Shown one piece after another: positions 37,495 to 49,721 of a stretch of 64,000 nt of DNA. The first letter of the stretch is position 1, and each line of letters starts with the position of its first letter. The notes under the pieces were generated by a model. The model was not told the origin of the DNA, did not search any database, and saw only the letters and a list, made by a program, of their open reading frames with translations. Source of the DNA: Pseudomonas tohonis (GTDB taxonomy: Bacteria; Pseudomonadota; Gammaproteobacteria; Pseudomonadales; Pseudomonadaceae); assembly GCF_012767755.2 (NCBI RefSeq), contig NZ_AP023189.1, positions 5,334,001 through 5,398,000 on the forward strand, in the 5' to 3' direction. A program made the translations under genes and the position numbers.

Positions 37495-39075
37495 CTAGCG
37501 GTTGCGCCCCAGGTAGGCGCGGGTGGTCAGCAGGTACACCGGCAGCCCGGACACCAGCACGATCAGCGCGGCATAGGGCGCGGCAGCGGCGTATTCCAGG
37601 TTGGCGGTGTGCGACCACACGGCGGTGGCCAGGGTGTCCAGCCCGGTGGGGCCGAGGATCAGGGTGGCCGTCAGCTCCTTCATGCAATCGAGGAACACCA
37701 GCACGAAGCCGGCGCCGATGGCCGGGAAGATGATCGGCAGGGTCACCCGGAAGAAGGCCCTGAGCGGCGTCTGCCCGAGGGTGCGCGCGGCCTCCTCCAG
37801 CTGCGGCGAGGCCTTCTCCAGTGCCACGCGGATGGGCGACTGGGCCATCGGCATGAACAGCAGGGCATAGGCCACCAGCAGCAGCAGCGTGGTCTGGTAC
37901 AGCGCCGGCGCATAACCCAGGGCGAAGAACACCAGGGACAGCGCGATCACCAGCCCCGGCAACGCGTGCAGCAGGAAGGGCAGGCGCTCGGCCAGGCGCG
38001 CGAGGCGCCCGTGGTAGCGCACCACCACCAGCCCCACCGGCAATGCCAGCAGGCAACTGATCAGCGCGCCGCCGAAGGACAGGTACAGCGAAGAACCCAG
38101 GGTGCGCAGGATGTCCATCAGCGGGAAGGCGGCCGAGCTGCCCTCGTGGATCCAGAAGCCGAGCATGGCCAGCGGCGTGCCCGAGCCGACCACCACCAGC
38201 GCCACCAGCAGCGCCTGGATCGGCCAGTCCCACAGGCCCAGGCGCACCGGCGCGGTGCGCCGCGCGACGCCTTGCCCGGTACGGGCGAAACCGCGCCCAC
38301 GCAGGCGCAGCTCCATGCCCATCATCAGCATGCACAGGGCCAGCAGCAGCGCCGAGAGCATCGCCGCGTTGGCGTTGCTGAATTCCAGCTCGAACTGCTG
38401 GTAGATGGCCGTGGTGAAGGTCTGGTAGCGCATGATCGACGGCGCGCCGAATTCCACCAGCATGTGCAGCGCCACCAGCAGCCCGGTGCCCATCAGGGTC
38501 GGGCGCAGCAGCGGCAGGGTGACCCGCCAGAACACCTGGCGCCGGGTGTAGCCGAGCATGCGCGCGGACTCCTCCAGCGCCGGGTCGAGGTTGCGCAGGG
38601 TCGCCACCACCGGCAGGTAGATCAACGGGTACTTGGACAGGATCATCACCAGCGCCGTGCCGCCGAGGCCTTCGAACACCGGGCTGATGGAAATCCACGA
38701 GAAGCCGGCGACGAAGGCCGGGATCGCGAACGGCAGGCACAGCAGCACGTTCCACTGGCGACGCCAGCGCAGGTCGCTGCGTTCCACCAGCCAGGCCAGG
38801 GCCAGGCCGAGCAGCACGCAACCGGCGGTCACCAGCACCATCAGCTTCATGGTGTTGGCCAGCAAGTGGAACACGAAGGGGCGCCACAGCAGCTGCCAGG
38901 CGGTGTGCCAGCCGGATTCCCAGCTGCGCACGGCGACGTAGAACAGGGGCAGCGCGGCGACCAGCAGCAAAGCCAGGACCGGCACCTGCAGCCAGATGGG
39001 CGGGGTGCGGCGACGGCGGCCGAAGGGTTTCGACGTGGAGGCCGCCAGGGCCGGGTCCAGGACTTCTGATTGCAT
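37495..39075 (-). CDS. fbpB: Iron(III) ABC transporter permease, FbpB/HitB type
   Basis: A 526-residue permease with two fused halves, each of about six helices and each with an EAA-type loop (first LEESARMLGYTRRQVFWRVTL, second LEEAARTLGQTPLRAFFRVTL). The fused two-half layout is normal for FbpB/SfuB. Its ATG overlaps the fbpA stop (TGATG), so translation is coupled. No ATPase gene is nearby. Confidence 0.92.
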   Translation of the reverse strand: MQSEVLDPALAASTSKPFGRRRRTPPIWLQVPVLALLLVAALPLFYVAVRSWESGWHTAWQLLWRPFVFHLLANTMKLMVLVTAGCVLLGLALAWLVERSDLRWRRQWNVLLCLPFAIPAFVAGFSWISISPVFEGLGGTALVMILSKYPLIYLPVVATLRNLDPALEESARMLGYTRRQVFWRVTLPLLRPTLMGTGLLVALHMLVEFGAPSIMRYQTFTTAIYQQFELEFSNANAAMLSALLLALCMLMMGMELRLRGRGFARTGQGVARRTAPVRLGLWDWPIQALLVALVVVGSGTPLAMLGFWIHEGSSAAFPLMDILRTLGSSLYLSFGGALISCLLALPVGLVVVRYHGRLARLAERLPFLLHALPGLVIALSLVFFALGYAPALYQTTLLLLVAYALLFMPMAQSPIRVALEKASPQLEEAARTLGQTPLRAFFRVTLPIIFPAIGAGFVLVFLDCMKELTATLILGPTGLDTLATAVWSHTANLEYAAAAPYAALIVLVSGLPVYLLTTRAYLGRNR

Positions 39076-40094
39076 CAGTTCAGCCCGACCTCGCGCTCCA
39101 GTTCCAGGGCGTCCTCGGCCAGGCCGATGTCGGCGGCGGTGAGCTTGGGCGGGCGCAGCTGGTCATAGGGCTTGAGCAGCGGGTCGGCCGGCACCTTCTG
39201 GTTCACCGGGTACTCGGCGGACTGGCTGAGGATGGCCTTCTGGCCCTCTTCGCTGAGCATGAAGGCGACGAACTGCTGGGCCTCCTTCGGGTGCTTGCTG
39301 GCCTTCACCACCGCCACGCCGGACACGCTGGCCAGGCCACCGGCATCGCCGTCGGCGAAGTAGTGCAGCTTGCTCTTGAGCTCGCCCTTCTCCTTCTTCA
39401 GGGCCATCCAGTAGTAGCTGTTGATCAGTGCGGCGGCGACTTCGCCGTTCTCCACCGCCTTCATGGCGATGACGTTGTTGGTGTAGGTGGAGCCGAAGGC
39501 CTTGAGGCCGGTCAACCACTCCTCGGCCTTCTCGCGGCCCTGGAGCTTGATGATCGCGGCCACCTGGCCGAGGAACTCACCGCTGCTGGGCACGAAGGCG
39601 ATCTTGCCGCTCCACTCAGGGTCGGCCACCTCGAGCACGCTCTGCGGCAGGGGCTGGTCGCCCAGCTCCTCGGGGTTGTAGGCCAGCACGCGCACGCGCG
39701 AGGTGACGCCGATCCAGTTGCCGGCGGGGTCGGCGAACTGCGGCTCGACCTGCTTCAGGGCGCTGTCGTCCACCTTGGCCAGCAGGCCCTGGCCCGCCAG
39801 CTTGATCAGCGGCGGCGCCTCTTCGGTGTAGATGATGTCGGCGGGCGAGCGCTCGCCTTCCTCGGCGATCTGGTTGGCCAACTGGCCACCACCGCCCTTG
39901 CGGATGCGCACCTGGATGCCGGTGGCTTTGGTGAAGGCCTCGGCGACGGCCTTGCCGGTCGCTTCGTGTTGCCCGTTGTACAGAGTCAGGGTCACTGCGT
40001 CGTCGGCCCGGGCCGCCAGGGGCAGCAGCAGGCCGAGGGACAGAACACCCGCGCCGCAGGCGCGGGCCAACGCAGTTACGAGACGTGCCGACAT
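39075..40094 (-). CDS. fbpA: Periplasmic iron(III)-binding protein, FbpA/HitA type
   Basis: A 339-residue exported protein (signal about 1-30, LAARA-D) of the transferrin-like FbpA family. It shows LTLYNGQHEATGKAV near the mature start and the dityrosine SYYW (Tyr227, Tyr228) that binds ferric iron. The mature protein delivers Fe3+ to the permease. AGGAG lies 8 bases before the ATG. A palindromic operator-like site overlaps the promoter. Confidence 0.92.
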   Translation of the reverse strand: MSARLVTALARACGAGVLSLGLLLPLAARADDAVTLTLYNGQHEATGKAVAEAFTKATGIQVRIRKGGGGQLANQIAEEGERSPADIIYTEEAPPLIKLAGQGLLAKVDDSALKQVEPQFADPAGNWIGVTSRVRVLAYNPEELGDQPLPQSVLEVADPEWSGKIAFVPSSGEFLGQVAAIIKLQGREKAEEWLTGLKAFGSTYTNNVIAMKAVENGEVAAALINSYYWMALKKEKGELKSKLHYFADGDAGGLASVSGVAVVKASKHPKEAQQFVAFMLSEEGQKAILSQSAEYPVNQKVPADPLLKPYDQLRPPKLTAADIGLAEDALELEREVGLN

Positions 40095-40117
40095 AAGCCA
40101 CTCCTATCAACTCAGCA

Positions 40118-40161
40118 ATAATCGGAAACGATTATACGGACCAACTGCGCTTCATTCTCAA
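40118..40161 (-). promoter_or_regulatory. Promoter with Fur-like palindrome for fbpAB
   Basis: On the minus strand TTGAGA (40161-40156) and TATAAT (40136-40131) are separated by 19 bases. The 18-base palindrome ATAATCGGAAACGATTAT (40118-40135) covers the -10. It resembles the AT-rich Fur box type (GATAAT..ATTATC), but is not a close match; iron control is an inference from the gene function. Confidence 0.45.
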
Positions 40162-40215
40162 GAAAAGGCTGCGACAGGTTGCTGCGGCAGATGAGAGGAA
40201 GCCGGGGCAGATATG

Positions 40216-40247
40216 AAAAAGGCGCGGACCGCATGCGGTCCGCGCCT
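40216..40247 (-). terminator. Terminator of guaA
   Basis: A perfect 28-base palindrome made of two 14-base halves (AGGCGCGGACCGCA / TGCGGTCCGCGCCT) followed, on the minus strand, by TTTTTC. It lies 28 bases past the guaA stop. Confidence 0.9.
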
Positions 40248-40274
40248 CCGACGCTTGCCTTCAGGCGCGCGCCA

Positions 40275-41855
<1,581 letters not shown>

Positions 41856-41857
41856 GA

Positions 41858-41957
41858 GCTTTCCTTCGGAAAGAGCTTGAAGCTGAAAGCCGGAAGCTGG
41901 AAGTGCAGGGCGAAAGTCATGCTTCCGGCCTCCAGCTTCCAGCTTCCAGCACCTGTT
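41858..41957. repeat. AAGCTGGAAGC-type repeat between guaA and guaB
   Basis: The guaA-guaB gap holds many tandem-like GCTTGAAGCTGAAAGCCGGAAG units facing inverted copies (CTTCCGGCCTCCAGCTTCCAGC). It folds into a long imperfect hairpin. The same class lies between hom and thrC at 6716. It may influence relative expression of the two genes. Confidence 0.6.
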
Positions 41958-41967
41958 ACGGGACCAC

Positions 41968-43578
<1,611 letters not shown>

Positions 43579-43580
<2 letters not shown>

Positions 43581-44352
43581 ATGCCGCCAGGTAACGCCAC
43601 ACCAGCGCCACGCCGCTGCACAGCACCAACCAGGTGACCAGGCGCACGAAGGCCTCGCGGGAGAGACGCAGGGTCAGGCGCCGCCCTGTCCACAGTCCCA
43701 GCGCCATGGCCGGCAACAGGCACAGGGCGAGCAGCAGGATCTGCCGGTCGGCGTAGAGCCCCGCGATGACGAACAACCCCAGGCGCACCAGGGTGCTGCA
43801 GCCGATCAACGCGCTCTGGGTGGCGCGGATCTGCTCCTTGGCTTGCAGGCGGCCGCTCAGGTAGAGCGCATAAAGGAAGCCGCCACTGCCGAACAGCGCC
43901 CCGAAAGTGCCGCCGAAGACGCCGAAGGGCACCACCCAGAAGGGCTTCATCGGCGCCTGCCGCACCGGCTGCAGGAACAGCGACCAGATGGCATAGGCGC
44001 AGACGAACAGGCCGAACAGCAGCATCAGCAGTTCGGCATCCAGGTTCACCAGCCCGTAGGCACCGATGGCGCAGCCCAGCGCCATGCAGGGCAGCAACCG
44101 GCGCAGCTCGGTGCCGGCCACCGCGCGCCGGGCCGACAGCCAGCTACCGGCGGAGGCGACGAAATCCAGCAGCACCAGCAGCGGAATGATCCGCGCCATG
44201 GGCAGGCTGCCCACCAGCAGCGGCCCGGCCACCAGCGCCGTGCCGAAGCCGGCGATACCGAACACCACGTAGGCCAGGGCGATGGCGCCGGCGATCAACA
44301 ACCAGTCGGTCGGCGAGAACGGCAGGAGGGCGAACTGGCTTGCGAAACTCAT
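43579..44352 (-). CDS. TSUP (TauE/SafE) family membrane transporter
   Basis: A 257-residue membrane protein with about eight helices in two related halves. Typical segments are YVVFGIAGFGTALVAGPLLV and PFGVFGGTFGALFGSGGFLY, with conserved Gly-rich helices. TSUP proteins export or import sulfur-containing organic anions. It is divergent from the LysR gene at 44462, which probably controls it. Confidence 0.88.
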
Positions 44353-44461
44353 GGAACGGCGCTCGGCAGGGGAAGGCCTTCAATCTAGCGAGCGCAGCGG
44401 GCACGGGACCAATACAATCCACGCCCTCATCCCATCTCCAAAAGGCATGGCAGGAGCCTCC

Positions 44462-45379
44462 GTGATCTCATTACGACAACTGCGCACCTTCATCGCGATC
44501 GTCGAGAGCGGCAGCTTCAGCCGTGCCGCAGAACGCCTGTTCATCGCCCAGTCAGCCCTCAGCCGGCAGATGCGCGAGCTGGAGACCCACCTGGCCACCC
44601 CCTTGCTGGAGCGCGGCCCCCGCCAGGTCGAGCTGACTCCGGCAGGGCGCGCCTTCCACCCCTTGGCGCAACGGCTGCTGCAGGACCTGGAAGCCGCCGG
44701 CAACCTGGCCCGCGAGGTCGGCCAGGGCCAGCACGGCACCCTGCGTCTCAGCCACTCCAGCTCGGTCCCCCTGGCCGCACCGCTACAGGCCCCCCTGCGC
44801 AGCTACCTGGACCTGCACCCGGGGGTGAATCTGGAGATCGTCCAGCAATCCTCCGAGCAACAGCTGGCCGACCTGCAGGAAGGCCGCCTGGATGTCTGCC
44901 TGCTGCGCCTGCCGGTGCTGCGCCAGTACCCCGGCCTCGCCCTGCAGCCGCTGTACCGCGAAGCCCTGCTGCTCGCCGTCGCCGCCGACCACCCGCTGGC
45001 CGCCGAGGAACGCCCGGTCGCCCTCGCCCGCCTGGCGGACGAACCCTTCGTCTCGGTGCCGCACATGCAGCGTGGCGGCCTGAGCTACCGCGCCGCCGAG
45101 CTGTGCCTGCGCCAGGGCTTCTTCCCCCGCGCGGCCCGCGCCGTATCGCGCAAGACCAGCCAGCTGCAGCTGATCGAAGCCGGTATCGGCGTCGCCCTGG
45201 TACCGGCCTCGATGCGCGCCATCGCCCCGGTCGGGGTGCGCTTCCTGGCCCTGGCCGAGGCCGATTGCGACAGCGAGGTGGCCCTGGCCTGGCGCCATGG
45301 CGATACCCCCCTGAGCCTGGGCCTGGTGGAACACTTCCGCCTGCAACTGGGCGAAGCCGATCCGTCGCCCCGAGGTTGA
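44462..45379 (+). CDS. LysR-family transcriptional regulator
   Basis: A 305-residue regulator with the N-terminal winged helix-turn-helix (ISLRQLRTFIAIVESGSFSRAAERLFIAQSALSRQMRELETHL) and a C-terminal effector-binding domain. The GTG at 44462 has AGGAG 5 bases upstream and starts the protein in the usual place; an ATG at 44447 has no spaced ribosome site. It is divergent from the TSUP gene, the classic layout for a LysR target. The effector is unknown. Confidence 0.92.
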   Translation: MISLRQLRTFIAIVESGSFSRAAERLFIAQSALSRQMRELETHLATPLLERGPRQVELTPAGRAFHPLAQRLLQDLEAAGNLAREVGQGQHGTLRLSHSSSVPLAAPLQAPLRSYLDLHPGVNLEIVQQSSEQQLADLQEGRLDVCLLRLPVLRQYPGLALQPLYREALLLAVAADHPLAAEERPVALARLADEPFVSVPHMQRGGLSYRAAELCLRQGFFPRAARAVSRKTSQLQLIEAGIGVALVPASMRAIAPVGVRFLALAEADCDSEVALAWRHGDTPLSLGLVEHFRLQLGEADPSPRG

Positions 45380-45432
45380 CGGCGGCAGGCCGACGGTTAA
45401 GCTGCGCGGCCCCCGATCCATCGGAGCACCCC

Positions 45433-45984
45433 GTGGAAACCCGTCAGCTGATCCTCGTCCCGCAGATATCCAGCGTGCCCGGCCATCACGCCCTGGCAGG
45501 CCGCATGCTGCGCTGGCTGGTCCGCCAGGACGTGGTCGAAGCCCTGCCCAGTGCCTTCGCTCGCGGCGGCAACCGCATGGTCCACGCCCTCGCGCCGGGG
45601 GCCCGCAAGGTCGCCGAACACCCCGGGCATGTGCCCCTGGGCCAGCCGCGCACCGGCCTGGAGATCGTCGACAAGCGCTGCATCTATACCCCCGCGCGCG
45701 GTTTTCTCGGCGAGGCCGGCTGCCCGGACTGCCGCCGCGAGATCGGCGAGCCGCTGTTCGAAAGCCTGGAGAACTGGTGGCCGGGCGAGACCGACAACTT
45801 CACCTGTCCCGAATGTGGCTTCGAGGACGACATCAACGGCTTCCTCTTCCTCCAGCCCTGTGGCTTCTCCAACCTGGCGTTCATCTTCAACGGCTGCACC
45901 GAGGCCGGCTTCGATCGCGCCTTCCTCGCCGCCTTCGCCGATCGCCTCGGCTACCCCGTGCGCGTGGTGCGGGTGGAAGACTGA
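45433..45984 (+). CDS. Protein of unknown function with two CxxC zinc ribbons
   Basis: A 183-residue protein. Two CxxC pairs (CPDC and CPEC, with a third single Cys in FLQPCGF) suggest a zinc ribbon. The rest has an aromatic-rich helical texture (FESLENWWPGETDNFT, INGFLFLQPCGFSN). Similar proteins occur in other Pseudomonas, often mislabelled as transporter ATPases; there is no ATPase motif here. The start is a GTG with GGAG 8 bases upstream. Confidence 0.8.
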   Translation: METRQLILVPQISSVPGHHALAGRMLRWLVRQDVVEALPSAFARGGNRMVHALAPGARKVAEHPGHVPLGQPRTGLEIVDKRCIYTPARGFLGEAGCPDCRREIGEPLFESLENWWPGETDNFTCPECGFEDDINGFLFLQPCGFSNLAFIFNGCTEAGFDRAFLAAFADRLGYPVRVVRVED

Positions 45985-46022
45985 ACCGCGCGCATTGAGC
46001 GCGGGCCTTCGCCGCCCGTATC

Positions 46023-47411
46023 ATGCCGCCCATGTTCAAAGACCCTTTCCAACGGCTCGGCCTCGACCGCGAGGTGCTGACCGTCAGCCAGCTCAACCAG
46101 CGTGCCCGCCACCTGCTGGAGGACGTGTTCCCCCAGGTCTGGGTGGAGGGCGAGATCTCCAACCTGGCCAAGCCCGCTTCCGGCCACCTCTACTTCACCC
46201 TCAAGGACAGCCAGGCCCAGGTGCGCTGCGCGCTGTTCCGGCAGAACGCCGCCAAGGTGCGCCAGGCGCTGCGTGACGGCCTCGCGGTGAAGGTGCGCGG
46301 CAAGGTCTCGCTGTTCGAGGGCCGTGGCGACTACCAGTTGATCGCCGACGCCGTGGAGCCCGCCGGCGACGGCGCCCTGCGCCTGGCCTTCGAGGCACTG
46401 AAGGAAAAGCTCGCCGCCGAGGGCCTGTTCGACGCCGGGGCCAAGCGCCCGCTGCCCGTCCACCCGCAACGCATCGGCATCGTCAGCTCGCCCACGGGCG
46501 CGGTGATCCGCGACATCATCAGCGTGTTCCGCCGCCGCGCCCCGCAGGTGGAACTGACCCTGGTGCCCACCGCCGTGCAGGGCCGCGAGGCCACCGCGCA
46601 GATCGTCCGCGCCATCGAGCGGGCCGATGCCCAGGGCTTCGACGCGCTGATCCTCGCCCGTGGCGGCGGCTCGCTGGAAGACCTCTGGTGCTTCAACGAG
46701 GAAGCCGTGGCCCGCGCCGTGGCGGCCTGCCGTACCCCCATCGTCAGCGCCGTGGGGCACGAGACGGACGTCTCCATCGCCGACTTCGTCGCCGACGTCC
46801 GCGCGCCCACGCCCTCCGCTGCCGCCGAACTCCTGGCCCCGGACTCCAGCAACCTGCGCCAGCGCCTGGAGAGCCTGCAGCGACGCCTGGTGCTGCGCAT
46901 GCAGCAACAGATCGCCCATCACCACCTGCGCATCGAGGGCCTGGCCCGCCGCCTGCGCCACCCGGGCGAGCGCCTGCGCCAGCAGGCCCAGCGCCTCGAC
47001 GACCTGGAAATGCGCCTGCAACGCGCCCTCGACCGCCAGCTGAGCACCCGCCGGGAACGCTTCGCGCGCCTGGAGACGCGCCTGGCCGCGCAACACCCGG
47101 GCCGCGCCCTGAGCCTGTTGCGCCAGCGCCTGGACAGCCTCGCCGCGCGCCTGCCCCGTGCGATGCAGGAAGGCCTCAAGGAGCGCCGCCTGCAGCTGCA
47201 GAGCCAGGTGCAGACGCTCAATGTCGTCAGCCCGCTGGCGACCCTCGGCCGGGGCTACAGCATCCTGCTCGACGAGCGCGGCCAGGCCATCCGCAACGCC
47301 GCCCAGACCCGCCCCGGCCAGCGCCTCAAGGCCCGGCTGGGTGAGGGCGAGCTCGACGTGCGGGTCGAAGACAACCACCTCACCCCGGTCACCCTCTCCC
47401 TGCTGGATTGA
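46023..47411 (+). CDS. xseA: Exodeoxyribonuclease VII large subunit
   Basis: A 462-residue subunit with an N-terminal OB-fold (LTVSQLNQRARHLLEDVF..VWVEGEISNLAKPASGHLYFTLKD), the catalytic domain (IGIVSSPTGAVIRDI and DALILARGGGSLEDLWCFNEE, VGHETDVSIADFVAD) and a long C-terminal coiled coil. With XseB it degrades single-stranded DNA. Two in-frame starts (46023, 46032) exist; neither has a clear ribosome site, and the family usually begins near the second. Confidence 0.95.
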   Translation: MPPMFKDPFQRLGLDREVLTVSQLNQRARHLLEDVFPQVWVEGEISNLAKPASGHLYFTLKDSQAQVRCALFRQNAAKVRQALRDGLAVKVRGKVSLFEGRGDYQLIADAVEPAGDGALRLAFEALKEKLAAEGLFDAGAKRPLPVHPQRIGIVSSPTGAVIRDIISVFRRRAPQVELTLVPTAVQGREATAQIVRAIERADAQGFDALILARGGGSLEDLWCFNEEAVARAVAACRTPIVSAVGHETDVSIADFVADVRAPTPSAAAELLAPDSSNLRQRLESLQRRLVLRMQQQIAHHHLRIEGLARRLRHPGERLRQQAQRLDDLEMRLQRALDRQLSTRRERFARLETRLAAQHPGRALSLLRQRLDSLAARLPRAMQEGLKERRLQLQSQVQTLNVVSPLATLGRGYSILLDERGQAIRNAAQTRPGQRLKARLGEGELDVRVEDNHLTPVTLSLLD

Positions 47412-47414
47412 CAG

Positions 47415-48236
47415 ATGCGCCTGCTGCTCGCCCTGCTCCTCGCCGTCACCCTCCCCGCCCAGGCCGAAGGCTTCATCAGCCGCCTGCTGAACAAACCGGT
47501 GCCCGGCGGCGTCGCCGTGGTGCAGCTGGGCCAGGGTGCCCAGGCACCGACGGCGCGCTTCCAGGACAAGCCGGTGCTGGTGGTCAAGGAGGAAGGCCGC
47601 GACTGGATCGCCATCGTCGGTATCCCGCTCGGCACCCCGGCCGGCACCCAGCAGGTGAAGGTGAGCGATGGCCGCAGCCTGGCCTTCAGCGTCGGCAAGA
47701 AGCATTACAAGGAGCAGCGCATCACCCTGAAGAACACCCGCCAGGTGAACCCGCTGCCCGAGGACCTCAAGCGCATCGACCGCGAACTGGCCGAGCAGAC
47801 CCGCGCCTACCGCAGCTTCACCCCGGGCACGCCGAGCAACCTGCTGTTCGACAAGCCGGTGAACGGGCCGCTCTCCAGCCCCTTCGGCCTGCGCCGCTTC
47901 TTCAATGGCGAGGAACGCAACCCGCATTCGGGCCTGGACTTCGCCGTGGGTGCCGGCACGCCGATCAAGGCCCCGGCGGCAGGCAAGGTGGTGCTCATCG
48001 GCGACTACTTCTTCAACGGCAAGACGGTGTTCGTGGACCACGGCCAGGGGCTGATCAGCATGTTCTGCCACATGTCCCGGGTGGACGTGAAACTCGGCCA
48101 GCAGCTGCCACGCGGCGGCGTGGTCGGGCGTGTCGGCGCCACCGGCCGGGCCACCGGGCCGCACATGCACTGGAACGTCAGCCTCAATGACGTACGCGTC
48201 GACCCGGCCATCTTCATCGGGGCCTTCAAGCCCTGA
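47415..48236 (+). CDS. Exported M23-family peptidase (LytM-type)
   Basis: A 273-residue secreted protein with a signal peptide (about 1-17, AQA-E). The C-terminal M23 domain has zinc ligands HSGLDFAVG (His, Asp) and HMHWNVS (HxH). Such proteins are endopeptidases of peptidoglycan or activators of amidases. It follows xseA by 3 bases, but the functional link is unclear. Confidence 0.93.
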   Translation: MRLLLALLLAVTLPAQAEGFISRLLNKPVPGGVAVVQLGQGAQAPTARFQDKPVLVVKEEGRDWIAIVGIPLGTPAGTQQVKVSDGRSLAFSVGKKHYKEQRITLKNTRQVNPLPEDLKRIDRELAEQTRAYRSFTPGTPSNLLFDKPVNGPLSSPFGLRRFFNGEERNPHSGLDFAVGAGTPIKAPAAGKVVLIGDYFFNGKTVFVDHGQGLISMFCHMSRVDVKLGQQLPRGGVVGRVGATGRATGPHMHWNVSLNDVRVDPAIFIGAFKP

Positions 48237-48389
48237 CGACGGGCACGGGGCCACCCGAGCCCGGCGCCGCCATACAACTCCCCTTACAGACGCCGCCTGG
48301 GCCGTGCGGCGCATTTTTGCTAAGGTCCGCCAGCTCCGGAGGCCCGCCGCAACGGCCGGCCCGATCACACCGCTGACATGGAGCCGCAT

Positions 48390-49673
48390 ATGCCCCACGA
48401 GCTGGCAACCTGGATGGACTGGCTGAAGGGCCACCCCGAACTCCTCACCCTCTGCGCCTCCACCCTGCTGGTGCTGGGCGCCTGGCTGGCCAACTGGATG
48501 GTCAAGCGCATCCTCGTGCGCGGGCTCTATCGCCTGGTCGCCACCGGCCTCAACGGCGGTGCGAAGCTGCAGGACCACGGCCTGATCAAGCGCCTGGCCA
48601 ACGTGGTGCCGGCCCTGGTGCTGGCGAGCGGGGTCAAGGTCATCCCGGGCCTGCCGACGTCCCTGGTGACGGTGGTCACCAATGTCTGCGCCGCCTTCAT
48701 CATCCTCACCCTCGCACTGGCCCTGAGCGCGGTGCTGGATATCGTCAACGGCCTCTACCAGCGCCGCCCCGATGCCCACCTGCGGCCGATCAAGGGCTAC
48801 CTGCAGGTGCTGAAGATCGCCGTGTTCGCCATCGCCGCCATCCTCATGGTGGCCAGCCTGATCGACCGCTCGCCGCTGATCCTGCTCTCCGGCCTCGGCG
48901 CCATGGCCGCGGTGCTGATGCTGATCTTCCAGGACACCCTGCTGTCACTGGTGGCCAGCGTGCAGATCACCTCCAACGACATCATCCGCGTCGGCGACTG
49001 GGTGGAGATGCCCCAGCTCAACGCCGACGGCGACGTGATCGACATCGCCCTGCACACGGTGAAGGTGCAGAACTGGGACAAGACCATCACCACCATCCCC
49101 ACCAAGCGCTTCATCACCGACTCGTTCAAGAACTGGCGCGGCATGCAGGAATCCGGCGGCCGACGCATCAAGCGCAGCCTGTTCCTCGACCAGAACAGCG
49201 TGCACTTCCTCGATGCCGACGACCTGGCCCGGCTGCACCGCTTCCGCCTGCTCGACGGCTACCTCAAGGCCAAGGAAAGCGAGCTGCTCAGCTGGAACGC
49301 GCAACTGGACGAATCCAGCCGCCTGCCGATCAACAGCCGCCAGCTGACCAACATCGGCACCTTCCGCGCCTACGTGGAGAACTACCTGCGCCACAGCGGC
49401 GACATCCGCCAGGACATGACCCTGCTGGTGCGGCAGATGGCGCCCACCGCCGACGGCCTGCCGCTGGAGCTCTACTGCTTCACCAACACCACCGCCTGGG
49501 CGCGCTACGAGGCCATCCAGTCGGACATCTTCGACCACCTGCTGGCGATCCTCCCGGAGTTCGGCCTGCGCGTGTTCCAGCACCCGAGCGGAGCCGACAT
49601 GCGCGAGCTGCGGCTGCCCGCGCAATCGCCACAGGCCACGCCCGCCGCAGCCTTCGACCACTCGTCGGGCTGA
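48390..49673 (+). CDS. MscS-family mechanosensitive channel (YbdG-like)
   Basis: A 427-residue membrane protein close in length to E. coli YbdG. It has about five hydrophobic helices, the last amphipathic pore helix before QITSNDIIRVGDWVEMP, the MscS beta domain and a long C-terminal region. The family opens under osmotic downshock. The ATG at 48390 is chosen because GGAG lies 8 bases upstream; the ATG at 48378 has no site. It is followed by the proteolytic flagellin gene. Confidence 0.88.
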   Translation: MPHELATWMDWLKGHPELLTLCASTLLVLGAWLANWMVKRILVRGLYRLVATGLNGGAKLQDHGLIKRLANVVPALVLASGVKVIPGLPTSLVTVVTNVCAAFIILTLALALSAVLDIVNGLYQRRPDAHLRPIKGYLQVLKIAVFAIAAILMVASLIDRSPLILLSGLGAMAAVLMLIFQDTLLSLVASVQITSNDIIRVGDWVEMPQLNADGDVIDIALHTVKVQNWDKTITTIPTKRFITDSFKNWRGMQESGGRRIKRSLFLDQNSVHFLDADDLARLHRFRLLDGYLKAKESELLSWNAQLDESSRLPINSRQLTNIGTFRAYVENYLRHSGDIRQDMTLLVRQMAPTADGLPLELYCFTNTTAWARYEAIQSDIFDHLLAILPEFGLRVFQHPSGADMRELRLPAQSPQATPAAAFDHSSG

Positions 49674-49686
49674 AACCGCAGCGGCA

Positions 49687-49711
49687 TCAAGAAGCCAGTA
49701 CGCCCGCCGAT
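49687..49711 (+). promoter_or_regulatory. Candidate sigma-28 (FliA) promoter for the proteolytic flagellin
   Basis: TCAAG (49687-49691), a spacer of exactly 14 bases, then GCCGAT (49706-49711). This is the class-3 flagellin promoter pattern (TCAAG-N14-GCCGATA in Pseudomonas; TAAAG-N14-GCCGATAA in E. coli). It lies 45 bases before the flagellin ATG. Confidence 0.7.
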
Positions 49712-49721
49712 GCAGTGTCGA

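Noticed and set aside
45951-48779. 942-codon minus-strand frame antisense to xseA and the M23 peptidase
   Set aside because: The plus-strand genes have full motif sets; the antisense translation has no recognisable domain.
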